Shown here one piece after another: positions 1 to 5,285 of a stretch of 5,285 nt of DNA. Made by a program: the position numbers and the translations under genes. The DNA is from Pseudomonadota bacterium (GTDB lineage Bacteria; Pseudomonadota; Alphaproteobacteria; Rhizobiales; Xanthobacteraceae), in the NCBI GenBank assembly GCA_023390695.1, contig JAEWCJ010000479.1, forward strand, positions 1 through 5,285, in the 5' to 3' direction. The stretch's first letter is position 1; each line of letters begins with the position of its first letter. The notes beneath the pieces were generated by a model. The model had not been told where the DNA came from. It made no database searches and was given only the letters and a program-made list of their open reading frames with translations.

Positions 1-1490
1 ACCACCGAGCCGTTCGACGCCAGCACATTGCCGAAGCGCACCGAGATCAGCCGCATCGGCGGCTTGCCGCCGTCCGGACGCCGCGCGAATTGCTGATCCA
101 GCGACTGGCAATACATTTCCGCGAAGCGCTTGGTCGCGCCCAGGACCGACACCGGCTCGATCGCCTTGTCGGTCGAGATCATCACCATGCCTGTCGCCCC
201 GGCGGCGACCGCGGCATCGGCGACATTCACCGAGCCGAACACGTTGGTCTTCACGCCCTCGCCCCAGTCGCGCTCCAGCAAGGGCACGTGCTTCAGGGCG
301 GCGGCATGAAACACCAGATCCGGTTTGAAATCCGCAAACAGACGCATGATGCGCTCGCGGTCCCGCACGTCGGCAAGCCGGCCTTCGATCGCCGCTTTCG
401 ACTGCTTGGTGGCTAGCGTTTCGAGAACCGCATGCAGGGCCGGCTCCGAATTCTCGATCACCAGCAAACGCGACGCGCCGAAGGTGACGATGCGGTCGCA
501 GATCTCCGCGCCGATGGAGCCGCCGCCGCCGGTCACCACGACGCAGCGGCCCTTGATGAAATCCTCCAGGCGCCGGTAATCGATCTTCACGCTTGGCCGC
601 AGCAGTAGATCCTCGACCGCGACGGGCGCCAGCCGCAACGCATCTCCGCCATCCTCCAGCGACGGCAGCCGGCTGGTGGTCAGCCCCAGCCGCCGCGCCT
701 TCATCAGGATGGTTTCCGGCTTGGAGTCCGGCTCGAAGGCGGACGGCGTCAGCACGACGCGGCTGACATGCGTGCCGCGATCGGCTAGGGCGGCAACAGC
801 CTTCTCGATCTGATCGAAATTGCCGAGCACGCGGATGCCGCGGATGGATTGTCCCTGATCGGCCGTCGACGGCGAGAGAATGCCGACCGGCCAAGTCTTC
901 CTGACCGCGCCGCTCTCGATCGCCCGGAGCAGCACCTCGGCGTCGGCGGCGCGTCCCAGAATCAGGGTCGGCGCGGATTCGGACGCCTGCGCCTGCAGGC
1001 GGGTGCGCGAATAGCGGAAGTACCGGTAGGCGACCCTTGGTCCTCCCAGGAAGAACATCTGGAGGAACCAGTAGAGGAGGATCGTCGTCTTGCCGAAGAA
1101 GAAGGTTCCGTAGAAGTTCGGCGCGAACAGAACGTAGTCCAGGACCAGAAGCGAGAGCGCCAGCACCGTCGCCGAACGGAAGATGTTGTAGAGGTCCGGC
1201 AATGACGCGAAGCGCCATTTTGCATCGTCGAGATGGAAGAACGAGTAGACGAAGCCGGCATAGATGACGAGGCCGGGCACAATATAGATGAGCCAGGCCG
1301 CGCGCTCTTCGAGACCCGCTGTCTCGAAGCGCAGGTAAAAAGCAGCCAGAATGGCAGCCGCCGTGGCCAACAGATCGTGTGCCACGATCAATGCTTTGCG
1401 CGCGGTCAAATTCCGGAGCCCCACCATTGATGACCGGAGATCGATACGATGTCCGAGGATGTCATAGCGGCGTTTTCCGCCCCACGCCAC
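1..1490 (-). CDS. Membrane-anchored nucleoside-diphosphate-sugar 4,6-dehydratase/epimerase, WbpM/CapD/PglF type (3' end cut off by window)
   Basis: I translated this frame by hand; it stays open to position 1, giving 496 codons from a GTG at 1490. The family usually runs to about 600-680 residues, so the C-terminus is missing. Numbered from the GTG: four hydrophobic segments at about 33-54, 66-86, 103-122 and 135-155; a first nucleotide-binding-like domain from about 175 (TLILGRAADAE); then the catalytic short-chain dehydrogenase domain from about 315, with the glycine-rich loop VVVTGGGGSIGAEI, FHAAALKHVPLLE near 394, and STDKAIEPVSVLGATKR at 439-455, which carries the Asp-Lys pair and the second Lys typical of the family. 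Such enzymes convert UDP-GlcNAc or similar to a 4-keto-6-deoxy sugar at the inner membrane for O-antigen, capsule or glycoprotein sugars. It lies 2 bases after the family 9 glycosyltransferase. The GTG has a strong Shine-Dalgarno; an in-frame ATG at 1427 (475 codons visible) is the alternative and matches the usual N-terminus better. Family is certain; exact substrate is not. Confidence 0.93.
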   Translation of the reverse strand, partial: MAWGGKRRYDILGHRIDLRSSMVGLRNLTARKALIVAHDLLATAAAILAAFYLRFETAGLEERAAWLIYIVPGLVIYAGFVYSFFHLDDAKWRFASLPDLYNIFRSATVLALSLLVLDYVLFAPNFYGTFFFGKTTILLYWFLQMFFLGGPRVAYRYFRYSRTRLQAQASESAPTLILGRAADAEVLLRAIESGAVRKTWPVGILSPSTADQGQSIRGIRVLGNFDQIEKAVAALADRGTHVSRVVLTPSAFEPDSKPETILMKARRLGLTTSRLPSLEDGGDALRLAPVAVEDLLLRPSVKIDYRRLEDFIKGRCVVVTGGGGSIGAEICDRIVTFGASRLLVIENSEPALHAVLETLATKQSKAAIEGRLADVRDRERIMRLFADFKPDLVFHAAALKHVPLLERDWGEGVKTNVFGSVNVADAAVAAGATGMVMISTDKAIEPVSVLGATKRFAEMYCQSLDQQFARRPDGGKPPMRLISVRFGNVLASNGSV

Positions 1491-1492
1491 CT

Positions 1493-2575
1493 TTACCCCT
1501 CCGCCGTCCCCGGCGATGCAAGTATTTGATCCAGAACCCGAATCACCTGCTCCGCAGGAAGCTCATCAAGACACTGACTGTGGCTGTCCAGCTTGCCCAG
1601 ACAGCCTTCGCGCTGGCACGGCATGCAGGGCAAGGGGTTCTGCATCAGCCAGACATTGCCCCGCTGCTGCGCGGTTCCGCTCATGTCCCACGGCGTTGAC
1701 AGCCCGTCGCGCGGCCAGGGTCCCCAGATGCGCGGATCGGTCGGACCATAGAGCGCGACCGTCGGGCATCCGGCGGCGGCAGCCAGATGCGTCACGGATG
1801 TGTCGGGTCCGACATAGACCCGGGCACCGGCAAGCAGGGTGGCGAGCGCGGGCCAGCCGAGTTGTCCCTCCACCCGCCGCACAGTGACCCCGGCATCATT
1901 CCAGATATGATCGAGATAGCGGCGCTCCTCGGCGCCCGGCCCGCCGGTTGCGACCACCTGCAGCCCGCATCCGGCCAAATGATGCGCGATCTCGCGCCAG
2001 CCCTCACGGTGCCATTGCTTGTAGCGGAAGAAGGGCGCGGCATGGATCACGGCGTAGGGACCGGACGGCGCCAGCGCGACCGGCGCGGCGGTGACCGGTG
2101 CCACCATCTGCGTGACCGGTTCGATGCCGAGCAACCGCGCGAATTGCAGATTGTCCTGCACGCGGTGGCGGATCCCGTCCGGCCGCAACCAGCGATCGAA
2201 AAACCGGCGGAAAATCCGTCCGCTCAGCCGCGCCTGTACCGGCCCGATCCGCTTCCGCCCGGCAACGATCGTGAAAAATGTCGGACGATCGCCGGCCTGC
2301 GTCGATACGGCGAGATCGTAGCGGCGCCACAAGCGCGCAAGCAGCGCCAGGCTTTCCAAGGTGCCTGCACGCTGCGGCATGGCGACGATATTGTCGATGT
2401 CGCTGTTGCCTTCCAGGATGGCCGCGGTATCGGCAAAGACCAGCGCATCGATCTGCGCGTCCGGCCAGGCGCGACGGATGCTGCGGATCAGCGGTGTCGT
2501 CAGCAGAACGTCGCCCAGCCGGCGCAGAGCCACGATCAGGATGCGCGGGCGAGGCGGGAGCGCGATCCGATCCAT
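1493..2575 (-). CDS. Glycosyltransferase family 9 (ADP-heptose:LPS heptosyltransferase-like)
   Basis: A 360-residue protein, normal for family 9. It has a GT-B fold layout: the N-terminal half opens with PRILIVALRRLGDVLLTTPL (residues 9-28), the family's hallmark first strand and acceptor-side loop. The C-terminal half contains HAAPFFRYKQWHREGW (178-193) and the donor-binding block GPDTSVTHLAAAAG (256-269) followed by CPTVALYGPTDP (270-281). There is no signal peptide or membrane segment, so it should act in the cytoplasm at the inner membrane. Four cysteines (317, 320, 325, 335) cluster near the C-terminus, as in some relatives. The ATG directly abuts the TAG of the ligase-family gene and lacks a clear Shine-Dalgarno, suggesting re-initiation by terminating ribosomes. 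Family members usually add heptose to LPS core, but many alphaproteobacterial cores lack heptose, so the donor sugar should not be assumed. Confidence 0.94.
   Translation of the reverse strand: MDRIALPPRPRILIVALRRLGDVLLTTPLIRSIRRAWPDAQIDALVFADTAAILEGNSDIDNIVAMPQRAGTLESLALLARLWRRYDLAVSTQAGDRPTFFTIVAGRKRIGPVQARLSGRIFRRFFDRWLRPDGIRHRVQDNLQFARLLGIEPVTQMVAPVTAAPVALAPSGPYAVIHAAPFFRYKQWHREGWREIAHHLAGCGLQVVATGGPGAEERRYLDHIWNDAGVTVRRVEGQLGWPALATLLAGARVYVGPDTSVTHLAAAAGCPTVALYGPTDPRIWGPWPRDGLSTPWDMSGTAQQRGNVWLMQNPLPCMPCQREGCLGKLDSHSQCLDELPAEQVIRVLDQILASPGTAEG
1496..1502 (-). promoter_or_regulatory. Shine-Dalgarno GGAGGGG deciding the GTG start at 1490
   Basis: On the minus strand GGAGGGG lies inside the last codons of the family 9 glycosyltransferase gene. 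Its GGAGG core is 7 bases before the GTG at 1490. The order is SD, TAA stop of the upstream gene, two bases, GTG. This is the best ribosome binding site in the window. The competing ATG at 1427 is preceded by CGGTCATCA, with no purine-rich site. This favours the longer protein and coupled translation. Confidence 0.7.
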
Positions 2576-3850
2576 CTATGCGTGCGCGATCGCTTCGAGC
2601 GGCGGCTTTGCGGGCTGCTTTGCGTCATCCGGCTTCGCCATCATCAGGCCGCCGGCCACGCCAACCCCGAAGACGTAAAGCCATCCCTGCCCGAAATCGA
2701 AGATATGTGAATTGAACAAGGAACCGAAAACATTCTGCGCAACGAACAGAAGACCGATCCAGGCGACAAGGCCCGGGCCACGAAACAGCATCGCATGCGC
2801 GATCCACATCGCGACCAGAACAAGTCCGCCGAAGAGACCAAGCTGGACCGCCACCGCCAGGAACTGGTTATGCGGGTTTGTGGAAATCAGCGAAGACACC
2901 CCGTCGCCGCCGCTCGCCACACGCGCGAACAATGAGCGTGTCGAACCGGTGCCGTGGCCGAGCACAGGTGCCTCCGCCACAAAGCCAACAGACTTTTTCC
3001 AGAACTCGAGGCGTTCGCCGGCCGACGTCCGTGTGTTCCGGGTCTCATAGGCCGTGATCTCGCTGGACAGGTTTCCGAGCCGCTGCCGCATGTAGTCCGA
3101 CGACAGCCACAGAGCGCCCGCCGTCACGATCCCGGCCGTCGCGACAATGCATATTCCTTTCCAGCGAAAACACTTCAGCGCAAACAGGGCCAGCAGAACC
3201 GGCACCGTCAGCAGCGCCGTGCGGCTCGATGCAACGAAGGCAATATTGGCGATGAAGGCAATCGCCAGCGCACCGCAGGCGGCCGCAATGCCCCACCGGC
3301 GGGTCCGACAGGCGTCATGGGCAAAGTAGAAGAGAATAAACGCGCTGACCACGAACAGAGCGGCCTGCATCAGATAGTCCTTCACCGGCACGCCGCGCAT
3401 CTTGAACCACGACCACAAGGCGGAATTCGGCGTGAGATAGCCTGCCGTCGAGATCAGCAGCAGCACCGTGCAGGACACGAGAAAACCGCCGAGCACCCAG
3501 TGGCCGTTCGCAGAGCGGCGGAACTGCACGAAGAGCAGCGGCAGTGCCAGCAGCTTGAAGTACGGGGACATCGCGCGGGTGCGCTCCGCCCATGCAATAT
3601 CCGCCCAGAGCATGCCCGCAGCGCCAAGGAGCACGAGGGCGACCGGTATCCAGGCCGCGGGCTTGCGCATCACCTCGCGCAGGTCTTCCCACCGCAATGT
3701 CGGGATCAATGCGACAAGCCACAGGACGATCAGCACGTTCGTCGCCGATGTCGACCATGGCAGCGAGACGACGACCGCCGCGGCGAGGCCATCGGCATAG
3801 GTCCTCAGCCGCGCCTGCATCTGCTGCTGCGCAAGGGCTTTGCTGGTCAT
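2576..3850 (-). CDS. O-antigen ligase/polymerase family membrane protein (WaaL/Wzy-like)
   Basis: A 424-residue, very hydrophobic protein with roughly 11-12 predicted membrane segments by eye: about 20-50 (possibly two), 66-84, 98-110, 116-137, 158-178, 186-207, 210-226, 231-250, 331-353, 357-376 and 386-404. The stretch from about 195 to 350 matches the Wzy_C (O-antigen ligase) domain pattern: ASSRTALLTVP (207-217), then a large periplasmic loop with AGERLEFWKKS (277-287), GHGTGS (298-303) and NPHNQFLAVAVQLGLFGG (325-342). His327 in the PHN motif corresponds to the conserved functional histidine of WaaL-type ligases. Such proteins transfer undecaprenyl-linked glycan to lipid A-core (WaaL) or polymerise repeat units (Wzy). 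Sequence alone does not separate these, though neighbouring core-type transferases favour ligase. The start ATG overlaps the upstream TGA (ATGA). An internal Met11 has no better ribosome site. The C-terminal tail after residue 404 is soluble. Confidence 0.9.
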   Translation of the reverse strand: MTSKALAQQQMQARLRTYADGLAAAVVVSLPWSTSATNVLIVLWLVALIPTLRWEDLREVMRKPAAWIPVALVLLGAAGMLWADIAWAERTRAMSPYFKLLALPLLFVQFRRSANGHWVLGGFLVSCTVLLLISTAGYLTPNSALWSWFKMRGVPVKDYLMQAALFVVSAFILFYFAHDACRTRRWGIAAACGALAIAFIANIAFVASSRTALLTVPVLLALFALKCFRWKGICIVATAGIVTAGALWLSSDYMRQRLGNLSSEITAYETRNTRTSAGERLEFWKKSVGFVAEAPVLGHGTGSTRSLFARVASGGDGVSSLISTNPHNQFLAVAVQLGLFGGLVLVAMWIAHAMLFRGPGLVAWIGLLFVAQNVFGSLFNSHIFDFGQGWLYVFGVGVAGGLMMAKPDDAKQPAKPPLEAIAHA

Positions 3851-4686
3851 GCCGGCACCCGCCTTGTTTCCTTGTCGATCGCGGACATGCCGCGCCGCGC
3901 TCTCACGCGATCCCCGGTGAGAACCTCGTCGAGCTTGCGATCATTGTCCGACAGCCAGGAGCGGTCGGCCGCCGGGTGCCAGAGATGCAGCACGCCGGTC
4001 GCGAACACGCCGTCCTTGCGGCGAGTGCCGGCATGCAGCAGCCGCACCAGAAGATCGGAATCCTCCCGGCCCCAGCCCGCATAAGCCGCGTCAAACCCGT
4101 CCACACGGTCGAGATCGGCGCGCCAGATCGCGAGGTTGCAGGACCGCGCACCGCGCCATGCGCGCCAGCGCAGCTTCCGCAGCGGGCCAAGCGGCAATCG
4201 CACCAGCGGCACCGTGCGGTTGATGCCGCCCTTCGCGCGCTCGCGCGTCCAGGCGCGATAGCTCCAGGTTTCCGCATCGAGCTTGTCACGCAGGATGGTC
4301 GCCGTCAGGTCTTCCGACAGCAGAATGCGATTGCCGGTGACGAACCATCCCGGCTCGGCCAGCCGACGATGAACCTCGACAAAGTCGCGCCGCGCGATGC
4401 AGTCGCCATCGAGGAAGATGCAATAGGTGCCGCGGCTCGCCACGATGGCGCGGTTGCGGATCTCGGCGGCGCGAAAGCCGTTGCGCTCCTGCCAGACATG
4501 CAGCAACGGCCGCTCGAATTTCGGCTTCCAGGACTCGATCAGTTCTGCCGTCGCCGGACCGGACCCGTCGTCCGCCACGATCACCTCGAAATCGCGATCG
4601 GTCTGGCGCGACAGCGAGCGCAGGACGGCGTCAAGCGCGTCCTCGCGATTGCAGGTCGTCACGATGATCGAAACGAGGTCAGCCAC
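3847..4686 (-). CDS. Glycosyltransferase family 2 with galactosyltransferase-like C-terminal region
   Basis: A 279-residue soluble GT-A enzyme. The N-terminus VSIIVTTCNRED (5-16) starts the nucleotide-binding fold, DFEVIVADDGS (32-42) carries the first acidic pair, and YCIFLDGDC (88-96) contains the metal-binding DxD motif as DGD (93-95). Further on, RSCNLAIWRADLDRVDGFD (181-199) and YAGWGREDSDLLVRLL (202-217) match the C-terminal galactosyltransferase-type module, in which the ED pair (208-209) is the expected catalytic base region. HLWHP (234-238) supplies the usual late histidine. It should transfer a hexose or N-acetylhexosamine from a nucleotide sugar to a core or O-unit acceptor on the cytoplasmic face; donor and acceptor cannot be read from sequence. 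It starts with GTG at 4686, inside the end of the upstream glycosyltransferase gene (8-base overlap), and ends in an ATGA overlap with the ligase-family gene, so translation is probably coupled both ways. Confidence 0.93.
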   Translation of the reverse strand: MADLVSIIVTTCNREDALDAVLRSLSRQTDRDFEVIVADDGSGPATAELIESWKPKFERPLLHVWQERNGFRAAEIRNRAIVASRGTYCIFLDGDCIARRDFVEVHRRLAEPGWFVTGNRILLSEDLTATILRDKLDAETWSYRAWTRERAKGGINRTVPLVRLPLGPLRKLRWRAWRGARSCNLAIWRADLDRVDGFDAAYAGWGREDSDLLVRLLHAGTRRKDGVFATGVLHLWHPAADRSWLSDNDRKLDEVLTGDRVRARRGMSAIDKETRRVPA

Positions 4687-5285
4687 GCTGCCGTCCCTTC
4701 AGCCATGCCTTCATGTAACGATAATAGGTTCCTTCGGCATTCGCGACCGCCAGCAGGAAGCCTTCCCGTCCGTCGAGAAAACCAAGCCGCAGGAAATAGG
4801 TCCGCACGAATGTCCACCAGCCGCGCAGGATGCCGGTCATGAAGGTGACGCGACGGCCGGATTCCACGATCATGTCGGCGCCCGCCGTCGAATAGCGGTC
4901 CATCCGGGACAGTGCGTCCTCGAGCCGTTCCACCGGATGATGGATGAGCGGCTCCGACAGGCGGCGCACCGTCCCCTCGCACCTGACCCGCTCGTGCACC
5001 AGATCATCGGAAAATCGGGCGCGTCCGCGGCGGAACAGGCGCAGCACGTAATCGGGATACCAGCCGGAATGCCGCATCGGTCTGCCGCAGAAGCTGGAGA
5101 GACGCGGCATCTCATAGCCGTCCGCCTGTCCGGCCGCGATCGCCTCCTTGATCTGCACCGCCAGCGCCGGCGTCACGCGCTCGTCGGCGTCAAGCGACAG
5201 CACCCAGTCCCCTTCCGCAAGCGACAATGCGAAGTTCTTCTGCGGACCGAAACCGTTCCAGTCATGTGTCACCACGCGCGCGCCC
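4679..5285 (-). CDS. Glycosyltransferase family 2, WaaE/KdtX-like LPS core enzyme (5' end cut off by window)
   Basis: The frame is open to the right edge and reads GARVVTHDWNGFGPQKNFAL from the edge. This is the interior of a GT-A fold, so the true start lies outside; a GTG at 5275 is only an internal Val. About 201 residues are visible and roughly 45-50 N-terminal ones are missing, compared with about 250-260 for the family. WaaE/KdtX hallmarks follow in order: GFGPQKN, the metal-binding segment GDWVLSLDADERV, SGWYPDYVLRLFRR, LVHERV, a DRYSTAGAD stretch, and the C-terminal RTYFLRLGFLDGREGFLLA followed by TYYRYMKAWLK. The C-terminal half is amphipathic and basic, as expected for a peripheral inner-membrane enzyme. 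Relatives add glucose or another hexose to the inner core heptose/Kdo region of LPS. The gene ends 8 bases inside the next one. Family is secure; the specific sugar is inferred only loosely. Confidence 0.92.
   Translation of the reverse strand, partial: GARVVTHDWNGFGPQKNFALSLAEGDWVLSLDADERVTPALAVQIKEAIAAGQADGYEMPRLSSFCGRPMRHSGWYPDYVLRLFRRGRARFSDDLVHERVRCEGTVRRLSEPLIHHPVERLEDALSRMDRYSTAGADMIVESGRRVTFMTGILRGWWTFVRTYFLRLGFLDGREGFLLAVANAEGTYYRYMKAWLKGRQRG
4694..4699 (-). promoter_or_regulatory. Shine-Dalgarno AAGGGA for the GTG start at 4686
   Basis: AAGGGA on the minus strand lies 7 bases before the GTG at 4686, inside the last codons of the upstream glycosyltransferase gene. The spacing supports the GTG start, which makes the two genes overlap by 8 bases (GTGGCTGA). 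Confidence 0.55.

Larger units (their letters stand above)
1..5285 (-). other. Part of a single, translationally coupled LPS/polysaccharide operon
   Basis: Five co-directional genes follow each other with an 8-base overlap (4679-4686), a 4-base ATGA overlap (3847-3850), a TAG directly followed by ATG (2575/2576) and a 2-base gap (1491-1492). No intergenic space remains for a promoter or terminator, so both operon ends must lie outside the window. All products belong to surface-glycan synthesis: three glycosyltransferases, a ligase/polymerase-family protein and a nucleotide-sugar-modifying enzyme. Co-transcription is inferred from this spacing. Confidence 0.85.

Noticed and set aside
849..1430. 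Short plus- and minus-strand open frames within the dehydratase region (for example 849-1205 and 962-1282)
   Set aside because: They overlap the continuous dehydratase reading frame, which has membrane segments and conserved motifs; their own products are Arg/Ser-rich and unlike real proteins.
1787..2710. A 307-codon open frame on the plus strand opposite the family 9 glycosyltransferase
   Set aside because: The translation has no known motif and looks like the reverse-strand image of Ala-, Arg- and Gly-rich codons. The minus strand carries all the family 9 hallmarks.
2954..4084. A 376-codon open frame on the plus strand opposite the ligase-family gene
   Set aside because: The product is rich in Arg, Gln and His with no hydrophobic core or recognisable domain, while the opposite strand encodes a clear polytopic membrane protein. 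It is a codon-bias shadow.
3592..4842. A 416-codon open frame on the plus strand, antisense to two glycosyltransferase genes and part of the ligase-family gene
   Set aside because: It crosses boundaries of three well-supported minus-strand genes, its translation is low-complexity and rich in Arg, Ala, Pro and His, and it shows no family motif. Long antisense frames are expected in GC-rich genes.
4679..5275. GTG at 5275 as the real start of the WaaE/KdtX-like gene
   Set aside because: The frame continues to the window edge as GAR-V-VTHDW, matching the interior of the GT-A fold. The family's N-terminal strand and DSGSTD-type region would be missing if the protein began here.

Overview
This is an ordinary-looking but densely packed stretch of a cell-surface polysaccharide locus, most likely lipopolysaccharide (LPS) core/O-antigen, from a GC-rich Gram-negative bacterium. 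All five genes are on the minus strand, so transcription runs from the right edge to the left edge. High GC, G/C-ending codons, GTG starts and the style of the proteins suggest an alphaproteobacterium, perhaps Hyphomicrobiales (Bradyrhizobium-like). That assignment is inference; no rRNA or other marker is present.

Layout in transcription order: (1) 5285-4679, a family 2 glycosyltransferase of the WaaE/KdtX type, with its N-terminus outside the window. (2) 4686-3847, a second family 2 glycosyltransferase with a galactosyltransferase-like C-terminal part. (3) 3850-2576, a polytopic membrane protein of the O-antigen ligase/polymerase (WaaL/Wzy) family. (4) 2575-1493, a family 9 (heptosyltransferase-like) glycosyltransferase. 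(5) 1490-1, a membrane-anchored nucleotide-sugar 4,6-dehydratase/epimerase of the WbpM/CapD type, with its C-terminus outside the window.

The junctions are an 8-base overlap, a 4-base ATGA overlap, direct abutment (TAGATG) and a 2-base gap. No room is left for internal promoters or terminators, so this reads as one translationally coupled operon whose promoter and terminator both lie outside. There is no gene-free stretch over 300 bases and no sign of RNA genes, CRISPR, insertion sequences or phage.

The genes fit one pathway. The dehydratase makes a 4-keto-6-deoxy nucleotide sugar precursor, the three glycosyltransferases build core or repeat-unit sugars on the cytoplasmic side, and the ligase-family protein joins or polymerises glycans at the periplasmic face. 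I found no convincing evidence for a previously undescribed system. The points worth checking are the start of the dehydratase, its unusual sequence motifs, the C-terminal cysteine cluster of the family 9 enzyme, and the ambiguous role of the ligase-family protein.
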